A stretch of DNA of 64,000 nucleotides from Ursus arctos. Taxonomy: Eukaryota > Chordata > Mammalia > Carnivora > Ursidae. Shown in pieces: positions 43,901-58,000 of this stretch; position 1 is the first letter of the stretch, and every line of letters starts with the position of its first letter. Location: the NCBI RefSeq assembly GCF_023065955.2, contig NW_026622986.1, forward strand, positions 20,733,848 through 20,797,847. Direction: 5' to 3'. Position numbers and translations under genes: made by a program. The notes beneath the pieces are model-generated. The model was not told the origin of the DNA and did not search any database. It saw only the letters and a list, made by a program, of their open reading frames with translations.

Positions 43901-46900
43901 GTGTCCTTTACAAAGGTCTTGACTTTTTTGCTTATAGTTGCATATTTTAACAACTATTAGAGCACATGCCACAAAAGACACTTATTTGGCAAAGCATCTA
44001 AAAGGTTATAAGCTAAAAAATAAATAAATAAATAAAATAAAATAAAATAAAATAAATAAATAAATAAATAAAAGGTTATAAGCTGAACTAAATTTAATAG
44101 ATTATATAAATTAGGGAATATCTCATATTATCCAGAGGTCTGTGGTGAAATGGAATCCCAGACTGGGAAATACCTATCTGTATGCAAATAGTATAGGAGT
44201 CCATTGTATCCACCAACTTTTGTAACTTACATTCATTGTTTCTCATGAGTCATGGTCCCCACCATCACAGGCTTGTGGGAAATGAGATTTGCTCCCAACA
44301 GACTATGGGTGCCCAGCTCTCACCAAGCAACCCAAGGCAATCTTCACCTTGACCCTAATTTGAGCCATCTGGACAAAAGTACCTTGAGCAAGTTTCCACA
44401 TCAGTAACTCCCAAGACTCCTGTGAAAACCTCAACCTTCTCCACTATAAGATTTTATTTTCTTAAATAAATTTACTATCACTTAAATTTATTAATAACTC
44501 CCCTATCTTAATCTGTACAAGGATGGTCCATATATTTCCAAACAAACCCTACCTAAGCACCTCCAAAACTATATAATTTTCTAGGGAAGCCCATATTCCG
44601 ATTTGTTGAATATCCACCTGGATAACATCTCTACCAGAACCCTGTTCACTTCCCAGCTCTGGAGAATTCTGCCACTTCTCTCAAAATCCTGCAACAAATC
44701 TCCACAGCCTACCACCCTTGGAAGAACGGCTGTGTATAGGATGAAACTGGCCTTTGTGTAGTTAATTCCAAAAATTCTAGATGCCACAGTAAACACCCGA
44801 TTTGCTTTGTGTTCATCCTCAACTAACCCATTTACATAGTCCTCTCCTGTCTTGGCCCTAAACATTCCCTTCTAGGTAAATTATGTGTTAAGCCCAGACT
44901 GGCTAATCAGGATTGAACAGGTTAGCAGACTCTGTGGCTAGTAGTGGGACTGACTAACCCAACTAGGCACACCCCTTGAGTTACAGAAGACTAACAGCCT
45001 CATTCTGATACATGTGAGTAATTCAAGTTTTCCCTCAACCTTCCCTACCTTACAAAGCATGCCATGGCCATATGCCACTGAACACAAGACGTCCTGAGAG
45101 TGGGACACTAGAGAACAGTGTCATGAAGCAGGAGATAAGCACATTTCTGTATTTGGCTACATCTAACCTTCTCAAGAAAGGATATGACTTACAAGAGTGA
45201 AAAAAACACCCCAATGCATCATTCACGGAGGTTTTTGTCTCATTTGTTTTTCAACTTGACTCCCTAAGAAGAAAATGGATGGGCCTTGCAATGGATGAAA
45301 TGATAGCAGAATATCAAATTATCATTTAAAGGGCACAGAGCAGCCATGGGCCCCTACCTCACAATGCCTTCATCTCCCAGCAGACGTTTACAACCAGGGG
45401 CTAACTCAGAACCATGGAGCATTACCTCTCTCATGCCACATGGGCACTTACCTAAACACTTGGGCTTTAAGAACAGGGCAAAATGGGATAGCATGAAGGG
45501 AAACAGAAATTTTCATTAAGATGCAAGGAGGTGGGAGCTCAGACTAAGGCAAGGAAGCTTGCGAGAGAGGAGAGACAGAGGGAGAGTGATGACAGCAGGG
45601 CGCGTGAAGACAGCTTCTGTGAGTCATGTTAGTTGGTTAAAACACAATTGGTCATTAGCAGGCACCCAAGAAGAGCTTTTTAAAAAACTGAAGCCCAGCT
45701 CCCCTTCCAGCTTAATAAAATGAGAATTTCTACAGGTCGAGCCTGGGCACTGTGGTTTTGGCTCTATGTTAATTCCTCATGTGATTCTTTAGGCCGGAAC
45801 ATATTCCACATTCTTTATTAGCTTAGCAGTCGATACTCACCTTGAAACACAAGCTTGTTTTACTGCTGGTGCCCCAGTCCTCTGGACATTTGGGTTCGGG
45901 AGTTGTCGTGGGCTCCGGCGGGCGAGTGACTCCTTCTGCCCAGTGTTTGCATACAAATTTTGCTTTTTCTTCACATCTCAAAACATCCCACAAGCCCCCT
46001 GCAACTCCAGTTCTCATGGCAACGCATCCTGTTTTCCGCCCTGTATTAAATATATAAAGTAGAATTCACTTAACAGGTGCTACAGACAGCTGACCATGCT
46101 CGCAGAACACAGTACAAACCAGACTGTGAAACTAAGTGGTAAAGTCTGCATGTGGAGAGGGACGCCTGGGTGGCTCAGTTGGTTAAGGGTCTGCCTTCAG
46201 CTCAGGTCATGATCCCAGGGATCCCTGGGATCAAGTCCCACTTCGGGCTCCCTGCTCAGTGTAGAGCCTGTTTCTTCCTCTGCTTGCTGCTCCCCACGCC
46301 ACCCCCATCATCTGACAAATAAATAAATAAAATCTTAAAAAAAAAAAAAGGCTGTGCGTGAAGAGAAAATATGGAGGAGAAATCCAGTAGCATTTGGCAA
46401 TTCATTTATGCTATTTTCAACTGTTATTTACCTTTTATTTGTGTGGCCTACATCCCTAACAGAATTTTGATCTCATATATCAGGGGTTTTTTGTTGTTGT
46501 TTTTTAAGATTTTATTTATTTGTTTGACAGAGATAGAGACAGCCAGCGAGAAAGGGAACACAAGCAGGGGGAGTGGGAGAGGAAGAAGCAGGCTCATAGA
46601 GGAGGAGCCTCATGTGGGGCTCGATCCCATAACGCCAGGATCACGCCCTGAGCCGAAGGCAGACGCTTAACACTGCGCCACCCAGGCGCCCCTCATGTGT
46701 CAGGGTTTTGATAACATTTTGTATTTCTAACATCTGTCAGGGTGCCCCTATACAGATATTTAACAATACAATAATTTTAGTATGATAAAATTTACCATAA
46801 TGGTAAAAATAATGGTTTAATTTTTTTAAAAGTTTTTTTAAAGCCATTTTTTCCCCATAGGGCCCTTGTAGGTCTCTCGGAACAGAAGTTCTTCTCACAC

Positions 46901-49900
46901 TCCAAAATGAAATACAACTGAGCTAGAGATTTTAGCTATTCATTGAATATGCAAATACCTCGGACTTGTTTCCTGTACTTAAAATGCAAATATCACTACC
47001 TACCTTACAGAGTTGTGATGAGGGCCAGTGTTAGTGGATAAAAAGGCACATAAGATAAAATGAGGACTACGGTCAGCTTAACAATTTATAAATCTGTTTT
47101 ATAGTTGTGATTATTTCCAAATAGTAATTCCATAAGGTGGAACTTTGAAAACAGCAGGAGTCTTTGCTGCTAGAATGAGATCATCTTTTATTATTATTCT
47201 CTTAACGGACATTAAGTGTTCAGAGGTAACTCTCACAGTTCTGGGGAGGCACATCTTTTCCAAAACATTTTCTCTATGATCTCTGATTCTCTATGGCTCT
47301 GATTTCATCCATTTTTATTCCCTAAGGACATTCCAAGATTAATCTCTCAGAGTCCTACTGCTGAATGAGCAACACCAGTAAAAAAAAAGGAGTTTGGCCT
47401 AGAAAGTAAGAATCACCACTCCTACTGATGTTTAAAACAAAACAAAAAAGTGTATACACAGTTCTTAATATCCTGCCCAGTTAATTAAAAAAAAAAATGA
47501 AATCGTACTTTGAGAACATTCAATAATTCACTAAGAATCACACTATCCAAATTATTGATCTATTTTCTTAATTTGTCAATAATTTGAGAATACACATTAA
47601 AAGAACTTCTGAAGATCAGGACTTATTAGGCCAAGTTGTAAATTCATGCACTTGAGCTAATGGTCTTCCTTTAGCTTTTAGCCCAGACACAACGAAAGAT
47701 TTGCTATAAAGGATGTGGAATTTCTGGATGGTGTCATACAGAGTCATGTCCTATGCTGTGATGCCAGTGTATAAAGAAGGCAAACAATCTTTCAGAGGCT
47801 ATTTCCATTTTATTTTATTTTTTTTAATTTTTTTTAATTTTTAAAAAATTTTTTATAATAATTTTTTATTATGTTATGTTAGTCATCATACAATACATCG
47901 TAAGTTTTTGATGTAGTGTTCCATGATTCATTGTTTGCTTATAACACCCAGTGCACCATGCAATACATGCCCTACTTAATACCCATCACCGGCCTATCCC
48001 AATCCCCCACTCCCCTCCCCTCTGAAGCCCTCAGTTTGTTTCCCAGAGTCCATAGTCTCTCATGGTTCATTCCCCCTTCTGTCAGAGGCTATTTCCAGAA
48101 CTACTTACTAGGGAAAGCAAATCAAAACTGATAGGGAGGCACGGTGTTGTGAGTGCAAGTGACACAGATTTGGGAATCACATGGGTTAGTCTAAATCCAC
48201 GCTTGGAATATTTCTAGTCACATACATTTTCTGAGTTCTAGTTTCTACATCTTTAAAATGAAGATACTTCAACTCACCTGGCAGGTTACTTATAAGGATA
48301 AAATAAAATCCAGGACATATAAAAGGCTAAGCAAGACAGTGCCTCCAAGACAGTCGAATAATGCCTTCCACACAAATGCAATTCCTTGTCCCGCCACCGA
48401 AGCCCACTGATGGTCCCATTCATCCTTGCACTCCAAAGTTTTAAATCCCTTTCATATAGTTTTAACTTTACAGAAATAAGTTAACCATTTGGAACATCTG
48501 TGGCCATTTAGGATTTCTTAAATATTTTTCAAACAGAGTAGTGGCAGACAATGGGTAGTTTTATCTTTCCTGTTTTCTTAGACCACTGTGAACTAATTAG
48601 AAAATTTTTAAAAAATAAAGAAAGAATGAAATATAAAATGCTGAGAACATAGTTGATACACATAGTCTATGCTGGAAAGGTACATGGAAGGATATGGACT
48701 TGTAGGGTGAATTAAAACCTCAGCCCCAAGCATTGCACATACCTGGCATATCTGAATTCCAGTGGGTGAACTGAACCTTTTCCTCAATGGTCCACTGAAA
48801 GGTCCCTTTGTTTTGCACATCCGAAAGTCCTGTCCAAAAATATCTTTCAGGCCTCAATCCAACCAAACTAGTCAGAAAGGCTTGTTCATATCTTAAGGAA
48901 AAAAATTAATTAAATTTTAGAAATTTGAATTTTTCCAATTAGCCGCATGAAAAGTATCTCAGTTGTATGTTTGAGTTATGATTTCGTTGATAATCCAAAC
49001 ATCTCATGTTATATTGATAGGTCATTTAAATTAAGCAAATTTCTACTAAGGAAATGAGGGGAAAACACCAGAGAGCTGCGTAAATAAAATCATTCAAATA
49101 TACTCAAACTATTTTTCTCTATTCCTCACCAGCCCCTTGGCCCTTCCTCAAAATGTAAGAGAATTCTGAAAAGGCAAAGGAGAAAACTACAGCATTTCAA
49201 AATACATTGTTTAAAAAATTAGTCCAGGGGCGCCTAGGTGGCGCAGTCATTAAGTGTCTGCCTTCGGCTCAGGGCGTGATCTCAGGGTCCTGGGATCGAG
49301 CCCCGCATCGGGCTCCCCACCCTGCTGGGAGCCTGCTTCTTCCTCTCCCACTCCCCCTGCTTGTGTTCCGTCTCTCGCTGGCTGTCTCTCTCTCTCTGTC
49401 AAATAAATAAATAAAATCTTTAAAAAAAAAATTAGTCCACTTTCCAAATATTTCAAATGCTCTTGGTTAAGTAAATCGTGAGGGTGTAACATTATCAAGG
49501 ATGATACAGATGGAAAAATCTCTGTGGATTTCCCCCTCAATTTTATTCTCTTATCTCAGGTCTGAAACAGAAGAGAAAATTATTGAGGAACAATAGAGAA
49601 GCAGAGATTCAGTCTCTAGAAAAAACTGGGCAGAGTCACAAATTCCCACATTTTCTCTCCCTTTGGATCTCTTCCCTACATTTGGCATAATCGGGTAATG
49701 ACACAATTTGGTTAGTAAAGCAACCAAAGTTTGTCTTCACGGACAAACATGACACAATGAGGCAGCAATGTAGGCAAAAATCTTTCTTTGGAGCAAAAGA
49801 AAAGTGAGTCTCCAAGTTTCCGGGAACAAAGAGAGGTGGATGACTCCAGAGAGAACAGAGAGGGAAATGCAGAGGTTACCGTAATAGAATATTTATATGA

Positions 49901-52900
49901 CCCTAATCTGAGTAATTTCATTCCCTAAATTGAACAAACAAGAAAATTTTAAAGTCCTAAATTCAATTTTTATCAAATGTCTAGAAACCAAATTTAACCA
50001 CAGAGTTAGTGAGCTCCTGAATATAAATATCATAGAAAACACAAAGGAAAACAAACCTAAAATATAAAATATAGGGAAATCTCTGCTCCAATGAACCAAA
50101 AGATCAATTACAGTGCAGATCAGAATATGTTTCTATAGTACTTAAAGACATAAAGTTCATCTTGCCATAAGATAAAAAGTATCTATATTCAGATTTTCAG
50201 GCATTAGCATTATATGAGTGTGCTACAATATATTAGACGTGTAATTGTATGTAAAAAAGGACATGGTTGAACCACACGCTCTTTTACAAAGACTATGCAA
50301 ATTCTATTATATCTTTCTTTCTTTGGTTTTATCAGTGGATTTTTTAAATATCAATAGTATTCTCTACATCTTATTGGGTATGCCTTGATAGGTCAATGGA
50401 TATAACTTACAGTATTAAAACTCAAAACCTTCTTACCTTTTTATTATAAGTCAAATGCACATTTTAAAATTTCTTTTAAGTTTCTTCTGTGCTTAATCCA
50501 GTGCTTTGCAAAGATTAAGGGAAAAATTAATAAAAACTAAAACCTCTAAGATGGTTGGGACTCTAGAAGTCAAAAGTTATATAAAATCCTCTATGTCTAT
50601 GTGATTTTTCTGAACCTATCAGTCTAGCAAACGTAGCAAAGCAAAAAACAAACAAACTCACTAGAAAAACAGAAGGATGTAAAGGAATAATAAAATATTC
50701 AGTAAATCTCTTACCACCTTTTCTGGTGGAGGTAGTGGTAAAGACAGAAAGCGGCATTTTTGAACTAATAAATTTTACTTAGCCTCCCTACTTGAAACAA
50801 TTTGATATATACTAGATCAGAAAAAAGTCTGATCCACAAACTATGTTTACTAGCATATTAACAAACTGTTCTGAATATTGCTTTATAGTTCTAAAAGGAG
50901 CAAAATATTTTACAGTAATTGCAATGAAGAATCCAAATAAGGATATGATTTTTAATGCTCCTACTTTCACAAGCCATACCTCAAGATCACACATAATCTA
51001 CAGAAATTTAGAGTGTGTTGATATTTAGGCTTCTCTGAAAACATTTCATTATTTGACATACATTCAAATAAAATTAAAATAGTTGCATACCTGTCTTCAA
51101 CAGTTGTTAAGTAAGCCTTTTCATTTATACAGGTTTGGTTTGCTTCCATGAATGTTGAAAGTGTGTGTCCAATCAAATAGCAGTAGAAGCCATGTCTTTT
51201 CCAGCCCTATTAATGTTATCAAGCAGATTATCCAGGATTTAATTAATATTAATATTATTTGAACAATTGTTCTATCGTGAAACATAAAGTGATAAATGAC
51301 AGAAGTATGTAGAGAACACAAATGTGGAAAACTTGAAATGCAATGAAAAATATTTATATGAATAAAGAAAACAGTAGTACATTGTTCCTCTTATGACACA
51401 AAACTAGGGTCAGGGCATTCATTCTCTCCCCTCCTGATACTTCTTCCAACAAAGGTGATTTGTGAAATGCGTACTGAGGAACCTGAACAGAATGGCCAAG
51501 GTTTCTGTATTAGAATAGGTAGCCACAGGAAATAATTTGCTGAGTAGCAAACCTAGTTGTGTACTAAAGCCAAAAGTAGGTAGTGACTAGAAAGCTGTAT
51601 CATCTGGTCCAAGAAGAATTCTCATCAAACTTCTGGCAACATGATTCAGCAGGGTTCCTCTCCTATATTTCGAACACACAGAAATGCTAAATAAAAACAT
51701 AACAATAAACAAAAAATCCATACTTAAGGAAATCTTCAGGTAAGGAAAACACATGGAAAATGAAAATGCTAGAATGGGAAATGCTCAAGCCAAGACTATA
51801 GTTGCCCCATCATGTACCAGACCTAGACTAGGGTACTAGGGTCTAGAGGCAGGGGTACTCATGTCCGTTTAAATGAGGGTATTTGGCCATCAGCCCACCT
51901 GGGGCAGGGAAATGGAACTGAAGCTCTTACATAAAGATGATCCCACTGGGGCGCTTGAGTGGCTCAGTCAGATAAGCGGCTGACTACTGACTTCAGCTCA
52001 GGTCATGATCTCGGGGTCCTGGGATCGAGCCACATGTTGGGCTCCATGCTCACTGGGGAGTCTGCTTCAGGATTCTCTCCCCCCCCGCCCCGCCCTGCTC
52101 ATGCTCGTGCTCTCTCTCTCTCTCTCAAATAAATAAATAAATCTTTTTTTTTTTTTTTCAAAAATATATGGTACCCATTAAGGAGAGCCCCTCTGGGAAA
52201 GGAGAGTGAGAAAACTCTATTCGCAGAACCAGGCAATAGCAGATTCTTGTCATCTGCCTGGGGTTCTAGGTGCAGAAAAAAAAAATCCTTCTGTTAAAAA
52301 TACTGATTCTGTGCCAGAGATGGGTGCTGGTCCCAACGTGACACTATTCACATTGTATTAGAGTCCACAGCCAAAAACATAAAATAAATCTTGGTCTACA
52401 AACGGAGAAATTCCTAGGCACTCAGAGAAGTAAAATGCAGAACCACACAATAGAAACATTTCCACAACACGGGTCATGTAAGGCTTTGACGTTTGAGGCT
52501 TAGGGTGGGGATGGGATGGGGACTTATCACAGTCAAAAATTACAAACCATGTGAGGCTCATTTTATGGGAAAGTCAGCAAGTAATGTAATAAAATAATCT
52601 GGAAAAAAATATAAAATAAAATAAAAAATTAAAAAATTAAAAAAATAAAATAAAATATAAAAATAAGCCTGGGTGGCTCAGTCAGTTAAGTATCTGCCTT
52701 CAGTCTGGGTCATGATCTCAGGGTCCAGAGATTGAGCCCCATGTTGGGCTCCCTGCTCGGTGGGGAGTCTGCTTCTCCCTCTCCCCCTACCCCTCCAGCC
52801 CACTTGTGCTCTCCTTTCCTTTCTCAAATAAATGGATAAGGTCTTTAAAAAAACGTGTTTCAGACTACTTAACAAAAGAAGACAAAAGAAGGAGAATGAA

Positions 52901-54995
52901 TAATGAAAGATCAAAATGCTATGAACAAAGAACAAGAGGATCTGAACACACAAAAAATAGAATTTCTAGATATATATAATCCTATAATCCTGAAACCATG
53001 TGGTTTTAGGAAGATTAGTCATTTGAATGAATGTAGCAGAGAGATGAACATATTTAAAGAGATTTTTTCAAAACATGGAAAGAAAACAAAAAATAGAATG
53101 AAAACCTTGAAAATCAACCAAAGAAAAGTTTCAGAATCACCAAATAAAATTGACTGATAATTTTCAAGAATTAAAAGAGACAAATTCTAAAAATGAAGCA
53201 CACTAAGTATCAACAAAAGAAAACTAATCCAAGTCTCAAGATATTGTGCTGAAAGCCTGCAGAATGACAAAGACAATGAGGAGAACTTAAAATCAATCAG
53301 AGAGAAAATACAGAGTACCCACTTTTAAAAAAGAAGAATTAGCTTAATAACAGGAATGCCAATGGCAAAAATAAGGGCCTGGAGAAAATGAAATGATATA
53401 TACACAGTGCTGTCTGAAAACTGCTCTCAACCTAGCATTTTAAAACAAGCTACCTAAATTATTCTGCAAAGTGAGAAGGGATCAAGACATTTTCAGATAA
53501 AGACAGAGAGTTTTCCACTCCCATATCACCAGTGAAAAAAAATCACTCAAAGATTTACTTTGGCAAGAAGGAATTTTAAGTCAGGAAGAATAAATGGCCT
53601 AAAAGTCACATGGAACAAAGAAACCAATAAACGTCTTAGTGAATCCATGTCTAAATGCCTGTATGAATAGCAAAGATAACAGTTGCAGGCGAGAAGTTAA
53701 GGTATGGGAGAGCAACAAGATGTAGGGTCTAGTTAATATCCTGTACCCATATCAATTACCTCACTGCGCTACTGTCCTCTAGTTACATAAGAAGTTCTCA
53801 CTGGAGGGAGGAGAGTAGATGGCACCTGGGAATTCTCTGTGCTTTCTTTCTCAGTTCCTTGTGAGTCTAACATTATTTCCAATATAAAAAAAATTTTTAA
53901 TATTTAAGTGGAATAATAAACTTCATTCTGTTCAGGAAGCAGAGACAGATACTGATTAACTTCATATCAGAAATGTATGTTAAAAACCCAAGGTTAGGGT
54001 GCCTGGTTGGCTCAGTCTGTAAAGCGTCTGCCTTCGGCTCAGGTCATGAGCCCAGGGTTCTGGGATCAAATCCTGCATGCAGCTCCCTGCTCAGCAGGGA
54101 GTCTGCTTCTCCCTCTGCCCCTCCCCATTGCTTGTGATCTCTCTCTCTCCTCAAATAAATAAATAAAATCTTAAAAAAAAAAAAAAAAGGAAAAGAAAAC
54201 CTAAGGTTAACCATTAAAAAAAAAAAAAAAAGTGGAATATATTTTCCCAAACCTGTAGAGGAAAATGGGATCAAAACATTCAACAGAACCAGGGGAATGC
54301 AGGAAAGTACAAACAAGAGAGAAAAGAAATCAGAACAGTAAATAAAATAAAGCTCAGAATAAGATGGTAGAAACAAATGCAAATATATCTGTATGCAAAA
54401 AAAAAAAAAATCTGAACTCATGTTTGCCAATAAAAAGCCAGAGTTCCTCAAATTAGATAAAAAATAAAAATGCAGATACATATTTACAAGAGCCATTCCA
54501 TGACATAGAAGGATTAAAAGCAATTAATTGAAAAAAAGAGATTCTGGGGAAATACCAAGCAAAAGAAAGCTTCTGCAGCAATATTGATATTATTTAAAAT
54601 TGACTTTCTGGTTAAAAAAGCATTATTTATAAGGAAAGTAATTACATAATTAAAGGACTGATGTATCAGGAAGATATAACACAGAGGAAAGTATATAAAA
54701 CAAAAACTGACAGAATTGCAAGGAATATAGAACATCTAAATAATATAAATTGTTAAGTTTTCTTCCCATCAACATATATAGACCTTGAACTAAACAATCA
54801 AAGGTCATTCTGTCCAAGCACACTGAATATTCACAAAATCTATGAACTAGACCATAAAGTCTCAGCAAGTAACAACAACCAAAATTCTATATGATCCCAA
54901 TGAAGTGAAATTAAAATCAATGGTCTCTAATTATTTAGAAACTAAAAAACAAAATTCCCACCACTACCACCAAAAACCTCACTGATATCAACACT

Positions 54996-55029
<34 letters not shown>

Positions 55030-58000
55030 CACGCACGCACTTCTAAATAATTCAAGGATCAAAGAAATCTTAATGGAAATCAAAAATATTTGGAAGTGAA
55101 TCATAATGAGAGCACTCAATAAGAAAACTTGGTTGGTTGGTCCAGGGTTCCAAGTTTACCTTTCATTTCTGTAAGTATTTAAAAACATTCATCTGAATGT
55201 CACATCCATTAATCCCACCACCTAAAGCTCCTGGTACTAGATTTTATAATTTCAGATTTCAAACTCATCCACAGGATTCCTCCTCAGCCGGGAAAAGGGA
55301 ACTTCTGTATCAAGCAGTGTAACATTTGCATTTGTCAGACATCCTGGAATTTCAGCGACTCAGGACCACTTTGCCCCAATTTTCCACAAAGCAAGGAATT
55401 GAAAGCTGAACCCCAGATCTGTATAACACACCTGTGGTTTTGAATTCTCAAAAAGGTCCCCACACCACCAAGTGCTCAGGCCCAGAAAGAAAGAAAAAAA
55501 AGTCTTGTTATCTTTCTTTGCTAGTGAGTGGATTTTTTTGTTGTTGTTCAAGTCTTCCCAGCCCTCTTACCTATAGCAAGTATTTTTAAACTGGTCAAAT
55601 TATTTAATGTCTCTGAGCTTCAGTTTCCCCTTCTGTCTAATCAGGAACATCATGTTTATCATTTAAGATCATTGGCAGCATAATAACTACACTCAACTAA
55701 CAGTTATGGATATTATCTTATTTTTCTTATTACCACCCTACTGATTAAATTGAATTTTACCAGACATGGTAGATACGACAATTACTACACTATATATATA
55801 ACTTTTATTATCTGTATAAACTGTTACATGTATATAAACTCTGATCAATTGTATAGAAGTAATAACATTTAAGGATTATTTCTTATTTATGGAACATTAG
55901 AATAATATACACTCTCCCATATAGCCATATGATTAGGCAAGGAATATGTAAGTACACTGGTAGCGAACCCAGTAGTCCCAGTGGAGAGACTTGGGGTTGA
56001 GAGGCCAGGGTTCTAACCTTGCTTCTGTCACTCTAAGAAAGTCGTAGCTTCTCTGGGCTGAATTTCCAGCACATAAAAATTAAAGGGGGGGATTTTGATT
56101 ATCACAAAGATCCTCTATATCTCTAACGGTCTCTGATTTTGTGTCTGCTCGATGTTTCTTGATGGTTTATTTGGACAGTCCTAAATTATGTTTTATGAAC
56201 TCTCAGCCTTCTGGTGTTTGTGACAAGATGATCTGATCACAACATGACATGCTTGGAAAGAAAATTAGTTTCTACTTTATTTTTATCCAAGAGAAGTGAG
56301 AAAGGAAAAAAAGAGGAAGACAAGCAACTCAGCAGTTAAACAGGAAAATGATAACCGTACACCATGTATTTTGTTGTTTCTTTATGCTGTAGAAATTGTT
56401 TCACAGAGATTATTTACTTTAACCTCGAAGAATTATCAGTGCTGCGGGGAGGTAGGACGAACCGAGGGACAGGCGAGGGTGATGGATACTAAGATGGCAA
56501 GGCTTTATTCAGTGTAGCTGGTTACTGCTGGCTCCACCAGCTAGTCTGATCTACTGGGAGCAATCCCCATCAGAAGCAGCATCCTCAATGGAGGACATCC
56601 TTATAAATGGAGAAAATGACAGGATAGTTTGCTACCTGAAACTTATGGTTATCTACTGGAAATGTTTCTACAACCCATAGGACAATCGACTACCAAGGCC
56701 TCAATGACCCTTCTTCCATGACCATAACCCACCTGACTCTCATTACCCTCACCAGGCTCCATGAGTGTGGTTTTAGTCTCTGTTCTCGCTCCCCCATTGG
56801 GGTGGGAGAATTCCCACGGCGTTCTGAAAGTTGCTGCTGACCACCTGCACCCATAGTAACTGTAGAGAACACCCGAAGAGGCTTTCAGCAGGAACAATGA
56901 TGCCAAACCCTAACAAGAACCCGTTGAATGTCTAAACAGCTAGAACACTCGGCTACCCTATGACAATAAAAAAGCACCTTAGTCGCCAAAAAAATAAAGC
57001 CAAGATATCACATGCTATTTTCAGGTCTGAACTTACTGTGCACGCTCTATACTCACTTTCTGGCAGCCTTGTTCTACTTCCACTGTTCCCGAGGGTTGGG
57101 TTTGAGATTTCATCTTACAGATGTAGTCAAGAGCCCGCTCGCAGGCCCGATCCGCCCAGTACCCATCCTGCGGAAAGCCAGGAGAAAAAAAAAATGAATG
57201 ATTACCAGTTGTTTGACTCTGAGGCTGTTTTCTTGTAATCGGGCCTCAGAAAGGAAAACAAAGGTTGTTAAGAGAAAAATGGCATCTCTGAAAGGGAGGT
57301 AAATTGACATTGTATAAGTCAACAGCAAATTTGGTTCTGGCCACAAAGATGTGAAAAGAGATTATAGTCCCCCAATATGTTTTATATTTTGGCTGTCCAT
57401 GCCACTGTGCAGAGGAATCTAATGAGAAACTAAAAAGCTGGTAAGCCTCTAAGTGATGGTGTCAACAGAAGGCCTACAGGCAAGCAGCCTCTTCCGTCAG
57501 CTGTTTTCAAGTTAACCAAGTACCTAGCAAGCCACCCAGAAAAACTCCCTCACCCAACACACCAAACTTGAAAACACACCTGAAACCAGTCATCTCTCCT
57601 CCTTTTCCAATTCATATTAATGAGTGTCCTCCTGGGTCTAAGTCTCCTCGTCCCACTCCGTTTCAGATTCGGCCTGCTCCCCCTTCCTTAGAGACATCAC
57701 ATCAAAATAGCCTCTCCTCTCCTTCTTGTTACTACCAACCACCTTGAAAAAAGGTTTTCTATATTGTCTGCCTCCGATTTCTCATTTCTCACTCGGTCGC
57801 AACCCACTGCCATCTGGTACTCAACCTTCAGCCAGAGTAATATTTCTAAGTTGAAAAATTGGTCTTGCCAATTCTGGGCTAAGGCATACTTCCTCCACCT
57901 CAATACTCGTTAGTGTTCCTACCCACCCTTCCACCTCTAACTCTGGGCTTTCGGTCATACTGTCCTTCAGTTCTTTACAAGAATACTGCTTTCTGGTTTC

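Larger units (their letters stand above)
52860..55125 (+). mobile_element. Ancient L1/HAL1-like LINE relic, interrupted by a CAN-SINE
   Basis: Diverged L1-type text: attctgcaaagtgagaaggg, agatttactttggcaagaag, gaaattaaaatcaatggtct and ttcaaggatcaaagaaatct. No reading frame is kept. HAL1 is possible, but I cannot separate it from old L1. Confidence 0.6.

Noticed and set aside
44581..44865. 94-residue open frame on the minus strand within an MRC1 intron
   Set aside because: It has no domain, motif or family resemblance that I can recognise, no splice link to the receptor frame, and a length that occurs by chance in introns. The surrounding sequence may be an old unassigned repeat.
54044..54523. 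159-residue open frame on the minus strand
   Set aside because: It is rich in Phe, Leu and Ser because it reads poly(A) runs antisense, and it overlaps a CAN-SINE and a LINE relic.
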